A DNA stretch of 64,000 nt from Desulfobacterium sp. Its GTDB lineage: Bacteria > Desulfobacterota > Desulfobacteria > Desulfobacterales > Desulfobacteraceae. Shown one piece after another: positions 1 through 8,413 of this stretch; position 1 is the stretch's first letter, and every line of letters begins with the position of its first letter. Under the pieces are notes generated by a model, which was not told the origin of the DNA, made no database searches, and worked only from the letters and a program-made list of their open reading frames with translations. A program made the position numbers and the translations under genes. Location: assembly GCA_030145245.1 (NCBI GenBank), contig JAQYWC010000005.1, positions 1-64,000 on the forward strand. The letters are read 5' to 3'.

Positions 1-2542
1 CCTTGCCGTTGCCGTTATAGGTCAGGGTCAGGCACTGGCCCAGGGCATCGGTGATGGTGACCACGCGATCCGGATGGGCGGTGTCATATCCAAACAACAG
101 ATAGTTGCCATAGGCGTCCTGCTTGCAGGTCAGAAAACCGTTGGAGTTGAACACAAACTCTGTGTTGTTCCGGAACTTGATTTTATAATCCGTTCCATCC
201 TTTCTGGCCGTATAGGTGACGCCGGGAGCCGTATGGTAGGTGTTGTCCCCGTTGTGGACCAGGGTCTGCGGAGAGGAGTCGGCATCATAATAGATCAGGT
301 TCCCATTGGCCTGGGGGACCATGTGTTCCGCATGGTTCCAGGTCCAGCCGTAGCCAAAGGGGCCATTGTATATCAGCCGGCTTTTATAGGTTCTGGCAAC
401 GGACAGGGTCAGGCCCCTGGACGGGATGATGATATCGGGCAGTTCTTCGTGGTAAAACTCACCCGTGGCCATGTTGACCGGATCCCCCGCCGCGGATAGG
501 GCCGCAGAAAGCCAGCTGTTGTTGGATGCGGTGGTGGTATTATTCTCACTGTTCACATAGGTGTCGGTTACGGTCTGTTGGGCCGCAGGAGATATGACCG
601 GAGAGGTGTCATGGAATGCGGTGGTGGGAACGGTCGTAACAGATGGGATGACAGCGTCTGACGTTTTTCCCCCCTGAAACATATTAAACAGGTATGAATC
701 ACCGATCCTGCCATCGGGGTTATTTACCAGCATGACATAGCCGGTCATGCCTTCATATGTGACGTTTCTCAACGGTGCTGTTACCTGGCTGCCTTCATTG
801 AGCCGGTCAATCATATAGTCTATGATGGACGGGCGCAGGGCATTGGCCACAACACCATGGTCTGATTTAAGGGCCTCAAGCATGGGGATATCCGCACGTG
901 TCATGCTCTCGACATCAATGGCCGAATCTTCGTTTGCAACCATCAGGATTTTAATTGTGCTGGCACTTGGCGTATCCTGCCAGTCGTCAAAGATCATGCC
1001 TTCATTAAAAGAGCTGGCATACCCGGACAGCCATCGTGACAATTTATACACCGGATGTTCCCAGTCCATGGGTTCGAGCTGGTCCCCCTGTCTTTTATAA
1101 TATCCCGACGCCGACTGGGCATCGATATTCCACTGGGGATGAAACCAGAATTTGGATTCCTGGTCCGGTTCTATAGCTGACGTATCCATAAAGAGAAATG
1201 TTGGCGCAAGCGCACTCCACATGGTCCTGCCGTGCACCAGGCTGTCCATTCTTCCGGTGATCTGAAAATTACGGGACAAAAAGGTATCTGATACAATTTT
1301 ACCCATCCTGCCCAAAAGCTGTTCGCGATGATCCGGGTCCGAGATAAGGCCGGGATCGATGGTTGAATATTCTTCTTTAAGGCGCGCGATGGTGGCGGGA
1401 CTTGCAGCAACCGGATCAAGACCTATATGAACGAAGGTACCGGCATCCATGGCAGGCCGGTTAACCCGGTTGGCATACCCGCCACCGATATATGAGATAT
1501 AAAATCGCTCTGAAGCCAGCAGTCCGGGGTCTGATGCCCCTCCGCCCTGCACAACAATACCGTCTACTTTAATCCTTGGTTTGAGCGTCCCTGCAACATT
1601 TTTAAAATCAAGACAGAGTCTCTTGCCGGAAACCTGGGGCATGACGGCGGTATAGGACAGTAGAACTGTATCATTGCCATCTTTTTTAAAGGTAAAGGTG
1701 ATACTCTCCCGGTCGGAAGCAGGCACCTGGGCAAAGTTAACAATACCGGCATTCAATTGCATATCCGTTGGCAGTGTCGGTGCCAGTATGGACGGTTCAT
1801 GGGCTTTTACGGTTTCTTTATAGGCAATAGTCTGAAGGGTCTGGCCCGGATGATGAACGGAAAGGTACTCCTGAAGCTTTTCTTCATACAGTTCTGCGGC
1901 ATGTTTGGGCTTGTCTGTCAGCAGATAGGCATTAAAATCAAAATCAAGGCCCGTGGGAAGCTGGCTGCCGGTAAACAGATCAAGACCCGGCTCGATATGG
2001 TATTCTTTAAACCACGGCACCATGGGTATCCACTGCCCGGAGCTGTCATCCCCTGAACCGTTTCGATAGTTGCTGTGTTTTATCCAGGCCTCAACCCAGG
2101 CATAATCGGTCCCCTCATACCGGGCATACCGGGCAGGGATACCGGATATACGCAGAAGTGTGATCAGAAGAGAGCTGGTATCCCAATGATTGCCATGACC
2201 CGACAGATAGGTTGACTGGGCGCCCAGCCGGGATTTTGAATAAAACGGCCTGAATTTTACAGTAGTACCATCTTTGAATAGTGGTTTGGGGGATTCTATG
2301 TTTTCATAGACCCACTTGAACATTTTTACAGGGTCATGATCAAGATCAGCGGCAAGTGCTGTCAGTTCAGGTGTAAACTGACATTCCATTGTCTGGTCCG
2401 TATATTCCGGGCCGGGTACGGCGGCAGAGGATATCCCTGCAAAGGGAATAAGAAAGATTAAGATAAGCAGGCCGAGGACCCAATTCTTGGTTGAAGTCCC
2501 TGTTCCATCCGCATTTTCTGAATGATCTTTTATGTTTTTCAT
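1..2542 (-). CDS. RHS/YD-repeat protein with N-terminal transglutaminase-like region and DUF6531-like module (partial, C-terminus beyond left edge)
   Basis: Not in the ORF track because it is open at the window edge. Hand translation from ATG at 2542: signal-like N-terminus (WVLGLLILIFLIPFAGISSA), transglutaminase-like 'GNHWDTSSLLITLLRISGIPARYARYEGTDYAWVEAW', then 'DPVNMATGEFYHEELPDIIIPSRGLTLSVARTYKSR' (RHS N-terminal motif) and 'PDRVVTITDALGQCLTLTYNGNGK' (YD repeat). No in-frame stop seen in the part I checked (1-1080). Confidence 0.82.
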   Translation of the reverse strand, partial: MKNIKDHSENADGTGTSTKNWVLGLLILIFLIPFAGISSAAVPGPEYTDQTMECQFTPELTALAADLDHDPVKMFKWVYENIESPKPLFKDGTTVKFRPFYSKSRLGAQSTYLSGHGNHWDTSSLLITLLRISGIPARYARYEGTDYAWVEAWIKHSNYRNGSGDDSSGQWIPMVPWFKEYHIEPGLDLFTGSQLPTGLDFDFNAYLLTDKPKHAAELYEEKLQEYLSVHHPGQTLQTIAYKETVKAHEPSILAPTLPTDMQLNAGIVNFAQVPASDRESITFTFKKDGNDTVLLSYTAVMPQVSGKRLCLDFKNVAGTLKPRIKVDGIVVQGGGASDPGLLASERFYISYIGGGYANRVNRPAMDAGTFVHIGLDPVAASPATIARLKEEYSTIDPGLISDPDHREQLLGRMGKIVSDTFLSRNFQITGRMDSLVHGRTMWSALAPTFLFMDTSAIEPDQESKFWFHPQWNIDAQSASGYYKRQGDQLEPMDWEHPVYKLSRWLSGYASSFNEGMIFDDWQDTPSASTIKILMVANEDSAIDVESMTRADIPMLEALKSDHGVVANALRPSIIDYMIDRLNEGSQVTAPLRNVTYEGMTGYVMLVNNPDGRIGDSYLFNMFQGGKTSDAVIPSVTTVPTTAFHDTSPVISPAAQQTVTDTYVNSENNTTTASNNSWLSAALSAAGDPVNMATGEFYHEELPDIIIPSRGLTLSVARTYKSRLIYNGPFGYGWTWNHAEHMVPQANGNLIYYDADSSPQTLVHNGDNTYHTAPGVTYTARKDGTDYKIKFRNNTEFVFNSNGFLTCKQDAYGNYLLFGYDTAHPDRVVTITDALGQCLTLTYNGNGK

Positions 2543-4395
2543 TTGAGTAACGCCTCCAGGCATAAACCGGTAAGATACGGATCGTTTTCCCAACTGCCGT
2601 TCATGAGCTGCGTTGAAACCAGATACTGCCGGGCAGCAGCCTTGTCCGGAATAATGTCCGTCTGCCAGATCAGCATCCCTGCTGTATCGGTTATATTATT
2701 CTCAAATGATCCGTTTGCCTGTTGCAGGTTGGTCAGCCAGCCGGTGATTGAGGGTCCCGGCAGTGTGACACTGTATACGGCAGCGGAAACAAAAACACTG
2801 ATATCTTTTCCAGGAACCCAGCCGTATTTGGTATTTTCAGGCCCCTGTACCGGCCCCCAGGACTCAAGAACCAGTTTTCCCAGATCTGTCAATGGTGTTT
2901 CATCGGCATCTTTAAGATCAATGGACAGACAACCCAACGCTTTGGTCCCAAGAGCCGAATCAAGGGCATCCACCATGAACGAATGGTTTAGCCCCCAGCC
3001 ATAAATTTGAGCATTACGGATATAACTTTTGGAGATCAGGCGGTTAACGGCCTCATCAACATTTTGCCCATGGTTAAACAGGGTAAGAATTTTTCTTGAA
3101 AGATAATCCGTATTATCAGCCTTGCTGCCCCTTAAGTAAAACAGACCGTAATTCATCCCTGCATTTTGAACGTTGGCAAGCCTCAATCCATTCAATGCCT
3201 GACTGGTTGCAAGGATCTGTTTTCCGCCGGTATCCCAGGCCCCGTTCGGCTGCTGATTATTCTGAAGCCAGGCAGTGGCACGGACAGCCGCCTCTTCTTT
3301 TGTCAAAGACGGGGTTTGGGCGATTATGTCTGCTTGAACCAGATCGCAGATAACCGATTCGACACCATCCTTATCAATAAAGGTAACACCATAATAGTAA
3401 GTGCCGCCTTCAACCAGGTCAGCCAGATTGGTATAATTTGCGATATTGCCGGTGGTGCTGCCGATCTTAAGCCGTTTCGGAGGTGGATACCCATTTCTCT
3501 GGCTGTCTTTAAGGATGACTCTTTCAGCCATATTCATACACCGGTAAATATTGTAGCTTTGAGCGTCTGTTTGTTGGATCCAGGAGAGCAAAACCTGGTT
3601 CAGGGGTTGATTGAATATGGCATTTAAACCTGTAACAGGAACAATGGTATCATTGAACATAAAGTCAATTGACCGGGTTTCTTCCCTGTTTCCGGCAGTA
3701 TCAACAGAAAAAAACTGCAATCTTGTTGTTTTAGAAATGGAGATTCCTGAAACCTGTGATCCGCCTGACAGGGTATTCGCAGCTCCCACAAACGGGGGGT
3801 ACCCATCGGTTGAGTAATAAATAAGGGCTTCTTCTGAAGCAGTCAGGTTTATCGACAGAGGTGAAAAATATCTGCCGGAACTCATGTTCGCGGTTATAAC
3901 AGGCAGGGTGTTATCAACCCTGAATGAAACCGGATAGTTTAAAATATTCCCCACCTGATCTTCAAGTGTAACAGAAAAAGCATATGTTTTTTCCTGCGTT
4001 GGAGATATCACATGTTCAATTGTGGAACCGGTGACCAATGCGCTTGACGTGATATCTATATCTTCGTGATCACGGAGAACAACCGATTTGATGCCGGCCA
4101 GGTTATCGCCGAATGTTCCCAACAATGTTATGTCAGCGCCATTGACTGCTACAACAGAATTATTTAACGGATAAAAACTGATCATTGACGGTGGCTGGGT
4201 ATCCACAGACACCGTAACCTTCTGGTTGCTTGAACCGCCTTTTCCGGTCGCTGTTAAGGTGTATTCAGTTGTGACATCAGGGGTGACATCAATGTAAGTG
4301 ATTGCTGAAACATCACCGGGCCCGGGTTCAATGGTAATTGAATCTGCATACAGTACGTTCCAGGAAAGAGTGGCGGAGTTCAGCCCGTTCGTCAT
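2539..4395 (-). CDS. Secreted protein with Ig-like/Fn3-like domains and terpenoid-cyclase-like (alpha/alpha toroid) repeats
   Basis: 618-aa ORF; motifs 'AAVRATAWLQNNQQPNGAWDTGGKQILATSQALNGLR' and 'ITGWLTNLQQANGSFENN' resemble squalene-cyclase/prenyltransferase repeats; ATGA overlap with the downstream RHS gene. True 5' end probably lies in the 4419-4649 ORF (see findings). Confidence 0.7.
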   Translation of the reverse strand: MTNGLNSATLSWNVLYADSITIEPGPGDVSAITYIDVTPDVTTEYTLTATGKGGSSNQKVTVSVDTQPPSMISFYPLNNSVVAVNGADITLLGTFGDNLAGIKSVVLRDHEDIDITSSALVTGSTIEHVISPTQEKTYAFSVTLEDQVGNILNYPVSFRVDNTLPVITANMSSGRYFSPLSINLTASEEALIYYSTDGYPPFVGAANTLSGGSQVSGISISKTTRLQFFSVDTAGNREETRSIDFMFNDTIVPVTGLNAIFNQPLNQVLLSWIQQTDAQSYNIYRCMNMAERVILKDSQRNGYPPPKRLKIGSTTGNIANYTNLADLVEGGTYYYGVTFIDKDGVESVICDLVQADIIAQTPSLTKEEAAVRATAWLQNNQQPNGAWDTGGKQILATSQALNGLRLANVQNAGMNYGLFYLRGSKADNTDYLSRKILTLFNHGQNVDEAVNRLISKSYIRNAQIYGWGLNHSFMVDALDSALGTKALGCLSIDLKDADETPLTDLGKLVLESWGPVQGPENTKYGWVPGKDISVFVSAAVYSVTLPGPSITGWLTNLQQANGSFENNITDTAGMLIWQTDIIPDKAAARQYLVSTQLMNGSWENDPYLTGLCLEALLK

Positions 4396-4418
4396 TTCCG
4401 GGTTGGCCCCAAAGGTAA

Positions 4419-4649
4419 TCAGGGGAGCGGGAACAACAAGACAATCGGTTTTTCCAAATTGCCCGGCGAAATCAGAATAATCCTGGGCGAGGTATCCGGC
4501 AATTGATAAAAAAGGGATAGATCCAGCCCGTCAACATCCCCGTCATTATCAAGATCAAATGAACAGGGTTCTGATCCGCTTGCAATCTGAGCACAAATCA
4601 TTACCATCGTTACGATGACAATAGCCCATTTAAACTTAGATTGTTTCAT
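4419..4649 (-). CDS. Signal peptide plus dockerin-like calcium-binding repeat; probable N-terminal part of the 2539-4395 gene, out of frame
   Basis: MKQSKFKWAIVIVTMVMICAQIASGSEPCSFDLDNDGDVDGLDLSLF then diverges; the second half of the dockerin-like motif (LAQDYSDFAGQFGKTDC) is in the frame of the next ORF. Confidence 0.6.
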   Translation of the reverse strand: MKQSKFKWAIVIVTMVMICAQIASGSEPCSFDLDNDGDVDGLDLSLFYQLPDTSPRIILISPGNLEKPIVLLFPLP

Positions 4650-4909
4650 GGTATCTCCTGAATAAGCACAAGAAATGAAGCATATTATCGATTAAAATCA
4701 TATACTGAAACATTTTTAACAATAAAAGGCATGATGATAACGGATTGGGGGTCTAAAGCAGAGATCGGCGATACCGATCATAAACATCGCTTACTTACAT
4801 AAAGATTGCATTGCCAACAATACAAACTTCAATATAAGAAACCTCTTCCCCGAATGGATAGAACTATTTACTTTTGCTTTTGTCAAGTAGAATATGAAAT
4901 CATTAACCG

Positions 4910-7900
4910 GTGGAGAAAATCCAGGCGGTCATAAGGGGTTTATTCTTGAACCCATTGCCCATAGCTGCTACAATCCTTCGTTCACAAATCAATCCGGTAA
5001 GGGGAATAAAAAGGTTGGATACCCGGTTAAAGAAATACTTAAAATTCGTACTGATCACTTGTCTGGGATTTTTGCTTGCCCTTGTGGTGGCAACCGTTTC
5101 ATTGAGATTCTGGCTTGAAAGCGACCATGGCCGCCAAACCGTGCTGAACCTCATCAATCAGCGAATTCCGGGACGAATTCAGATGGACGGCATGGGCTTT
5201 TCCCTTTTTAAAGGAGAGATCCAAATCCATGGCCTTGGAATTCAAGGGCCGGGGGATGAAAAGGTTGTGGGGGTGGAAAAACTCCTGATCACCTTTGACC
5301 CTTCACGGCTGCGCCAATATGAACTTGCCCTTGGAAAGGTCCAAATCATTGCCCCGGATCTCCACCTGGTAAAGATAAAGAACGGAGAGTTAAATATCGC
5401 CGCCTGCTTCACGGATTCAGACAAGGAACCGGCACAATCCCCAAAACAGGAAGGCGCCCTGTTCCCTTTCAACATCATTCTCGACGCCCTGTCCGTGGAA
5501 AACGGCCGCCTTGTTCTTGAATTGGAACAAGAGCAGCTCACCCTGACCACAGGCGATATTGTTATCTCAGGATCAGGCAATCTTGCTGGTCAGATCCTTC
5601 GGCTCGATCTTGCCACCGGCCCGTCAACACTCATCGTAAAGGATAAAAGCCCTTTTGAAACCGACCGGCTGAACTTCTCCCTGGCCTATGAAAAGGGTTC
5701 CCTGACCCGGGTGGAGCTGGGCCTTGCTTCCCAACCGGCCCGGCTTGCCCTGAAAGGCTCGGTGGCTGACCTGCTCCAGGAGCCTGAAGCCGATCTTTTT
5801 CTGGAGATCCTGGCAGACCTTGGAAAAACACCCTCTCCCATCAGCGGAAAGGTCAACGCCAGGGCAAGCCTCAAGGGCACCCTGTCCCAGCCCCTGGCCA
5901 CCCTTACTCTCAATTATGCCGGCGGAAAAGAACCGTCAAGCCCCCTGGAGCAGGTCGATCTCCAATTGAGCCTGGAAAACAATATCCTTACCCTGAAGGA
6001 ATTAAAGGCAGCCCATGAAGGCGGCGAAATCACGGGCCAGGGGGATATCGATCTCACCCGGGCCTTTCCAAAGGGACTATTATCAGAGGAACGATATCTT
6101 GGGAAACTCTCCTGCTCTCTCGATTTCCAGGCTGACACCTTTCAACCTGGGATTCTTTTGGAGGAGTACGGACTGCCCGGCGTCCAGGGCATCTGCTCGT
6201 TCAAGGCCCGGCTCCACGGCAGCCCCGACAATCCTGAAGCCAGCCTTCAATTGACCGCAACGGATATGGGGTATGGAGACTTTCCCCCGGCCCGGGCCGA
6301 CCTGGATCTTTCCCTGGCGGAGGATCATCTTGAGATCAAACGCCTGGCACTCACCTCCCTGACCTCCAACCTGAATATCACGGGTGGGGTCAAGGTCATG
6401 GAAAAAGGAGCTCCCCTGCCCTACCAGAAAATGCCGGCAAGCCTTAAGCTGTCCTCAACCCGCCTGATCCTGGAAGATTTTCTCCCCAATGACCAGGGCC
6501 TGGGCGCAGAATTTGCCTTTGACGGGAATCTCACGGGCACCCTGGAGGCACCCAAAGCAATGCTCAACCTTACCGGGCAACAGCTCCGGGCAGCCGGGCA
6601 GACGGCATCGGCCCTGATCCTCAAGGCAAACCTGGACCATTCCGCCATGACCGGAGAACTCGCCCTCAAAGGTCTTGAGATCATGGGAAAGCCGTTCCGG
6701 GATATCACAGCAGACCTGGGCCTTGACCGGGGAATCGCCCGGGTCCGGGGAGACCTGGGCTTTGACCTGACCGGAAGCCTTGACACCGAATCCATGGATT
6801 TCACCACCGACCTGACCTTTGAGAAGACCGATCTTCTGCCCTGGCTCACCCTTGCCGGGGTCAGGGAACTTGAGGGCAATGTCAACGGGAAGATTCAAGC
6901 CAAGGGAAATATCCGGGATATGGAAAAGATACAGGGCCAGGCCGATATCGACGGGCTTTTCCTGGATTATAAGGGGGAATACAGCCTTGCTTGCCGGGAG
7001 CTCCGGGCCAGGATAAACGGCAGGGAGGTTGAACTCTTCCCCGCCACCCTGGATCTTCCCGGAGACGGCACCCTAACCCTTGGGGCTAAAGGCAGGATCG
7101 GTGACGAGATTAAAATCCAGGCCAAAGGCAAGGTTCCGGCCAGGGCTGCTGCCCTTTTCACGGATGGGGTTGCAGGACTTGAAGGCCACCTGACAACGGA
7201 CACCCTGGCCATCCTGGGAAAGGATATCAAAAAAAGCGCTGTCACAAGCAGGATAGAACTCCACAACCTGGGCATGGTCATTCCCCAGACAGGCCAGAAG
7301 ATCCATGGCATGAACGGGCTGATCAATGCCACCCCCGAACGGGTGGAGATCCCTTCCATCAAGGGCAAGCTCGATACCGGTGATTTTTCCCTGTCAGGTA
7401 ACATGGATCTCAAGGATTTTTCCCCGGACAGATTCCAGGCCAGTTTCCAGGGAACCGCCCTCCCTGTTGTGGTACCGGATGCCATGGAAGCCGTGGTTCA
7501 CACCGACCTGACCCTTGCCGGCAACCTGCAAGAATCATTGCTCCGTGGGAATGTCACCCTGGAATCAGGGGAATGGACACAGGATTTCAACCTGGAAAAA
7601 ACCGCACTGGAAAACCTGGCCGGGTTAACAAGAAAAGAGGCAGGCCCAACAGCCACGGACAATGGCAACAATCCGGCAGACACGGTCCGGCTTGATCTTG
7701 TGGTAAAAGCCAACACCCCCTTTGAGATAATCAACAACCTGGCCGATCTCGAGGTGAACCCGGATCTTACAATCAAAGGACGGGCAAGCCATCCCACGGT
7801 ATCCGGCCGGGCCACCCTCACCCCGGGCACCCTCACCTACCATGGCAAGGAGTTTGAACTCACCAAAGGCGTGGTTGACTTTACCAACCCCTACGGAATC

Positions 7901-8413
7901 GAGCCGGAACTGGATATTACGGCCGAACACCGCATCCGGGACTGGGATATCCAGCTCAGCATCACCGGAACACCGGAGAACCTGGTACTCACCCTGTCCT
8001 CCCAGCCCCGGGAGGAAGATGGGGACATCGTCTCCCTTCTTTTGACCGGCAAGACCACCAATGAACTGATCCGGTCCGAAGGCGGATCCACCACCTCCCC
8101 GGCCAGCCTCCTTGCCGGCATTGCCGCCTCCTCCGTTGCAGGAAGACTCAAGGAATCCACCGGCCTGGATATCCTGGAGGTGGAGCTAACTGACACCAAT
8201 GGCGACTCTGCCCTGGGGGACGTCAACCTCACCGTGGGCAAGGAGCTCACCGAAAACATGACCGTCACCTACGGCATGGAAACCAAAGAGGGGGACATGA
8301 TCCAAAAGACAACGACCAGTTACAAGCTATCGGACAAGATGTCCGTATCCGGCTTCCAGAATACGGAAGGCCACTACGGTGCCGAGATCCGGTATCGCCT
8401 GGAGTTCAAATGA
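4910..8413 (+). CDS. tamB: Translocation and assembly module protein TamB-like (AsmA/DUF490 family)
   Basis: 1167 aa, N-terminal TM segment, AsmA-like repeats, C-terminal 'VSGRATLTPGTLTYHGKEFELTKGVVDFTNPYGIEPELDITAEHRI...DIQLSITGTPENLVLTLSSQP'; followed by a BamA/TamA gene with ATGA overlap. Exact start uncertain. Confidence 0.85.
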   Translation: MEKIQAVIRGLFLNPLPIAATILRSQINPVRGIKRLDTRLKKYLKFVLITCLGFLLALVVATVSLRFWLESDHGRQTVLNLINQRIPGRIQMDGMGFSLFKGEIQIHGLGIQGPGDEKVVGVEKLLITFDPSRLRQYELALGKVQIIAPDLHLVKIKNGELNIAACFTDSDKEPAQSPKQEGALFPFNIILDALSVENGRLVLELEQEQLTLTTGDIVISGSGNLAGQILRLDLATGPSTLIVKDKSPFETDRLNFSLAYEKGSLTRVELGLASQPARLALKGSVADLLQEPEADLFLEILADLGKTPSPISGKVNARASLKGTLSQPLATLTLNYAGGKEPSSPLEQVDLQLSLENNILTLKELKAAHEGGEITGQGDIDLTRAFPKGLLSEERYLGKLSCSLDFQADTFQPGILLEEYGLPGVQGICSFKARLHGSPDNPEASLQLTATDMGYGDFPPARADLDLSLAEDHLEIKRLALTSLTSNLNITGGVKVMEKGAPLPYQKMPASLKLSSTRLILEDFLPNDQGLGAEFAFDGNLTGTLEAPKAMLNLTGQQLRAAGQTASALILKANLDHSAMTGELALKGLEIMGKPFRDITADLGLDRGIARVRGDLGFDLTGSLDTESMDFTTDLTFEKTDLLPWLTLAGVRELEGNVNGKIQAKGNIRDMEKIQGQADIDGLFLDYKGEYSLACRELRARINGREVELFPATLDLPGDGTLTLGAKGRIGDEIKIQAKGKVPARAAALFTDGVAGLEGHLTTDTLAILGKDIKKSAVTSRIELHNLGMVIPQTGQKIHGMNGLINATPERVEIPSIKGKLDTGDFSLSGNMDLKDFSPDRFQASFQGTALPVVVPDAMEAVVHTDLTLAGNLQESLLRGNVTLESGEWTQDFNLEKTALENLAGLTRKEAGPTATDNGNNPADTVRLDLVVKANTPFEIINNLADLEVNPDLTIKGRASHPTVSGRATLTPGTLTYHGKEFELTKGVVDFTNPYGIEPELDITAEHRIRDWDIQLSITGTPENLVLTLSSQPREEDGDIVSLLLTGKTTNELIRSEGGSTTSPASLLAGIAASSVAGRLKESTGLDILEVELTDTNGDSALGDVNLTVGKELTENMTVTYGMETKEGDMIQKTTTSYKLSDKMSVSGFQNTEGHYGAEIRYRLEFK

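Noticed and set aside
74-499. Plus-strand 141-aa ORF at the left edge
   Set aside because: Antisense to the RHS/transglutaminase-like gene, whose translation has family motifs.
4500-4520. Canonical -1 ribosomal frameshift site T-TTT-TTA
   Set aside because: The heptamer is not in the required zero frame (codons read CTT TTT TAT), so programmed ribosomal frameshifting of the standard type is unlikely; slippage or mutation remain possible.
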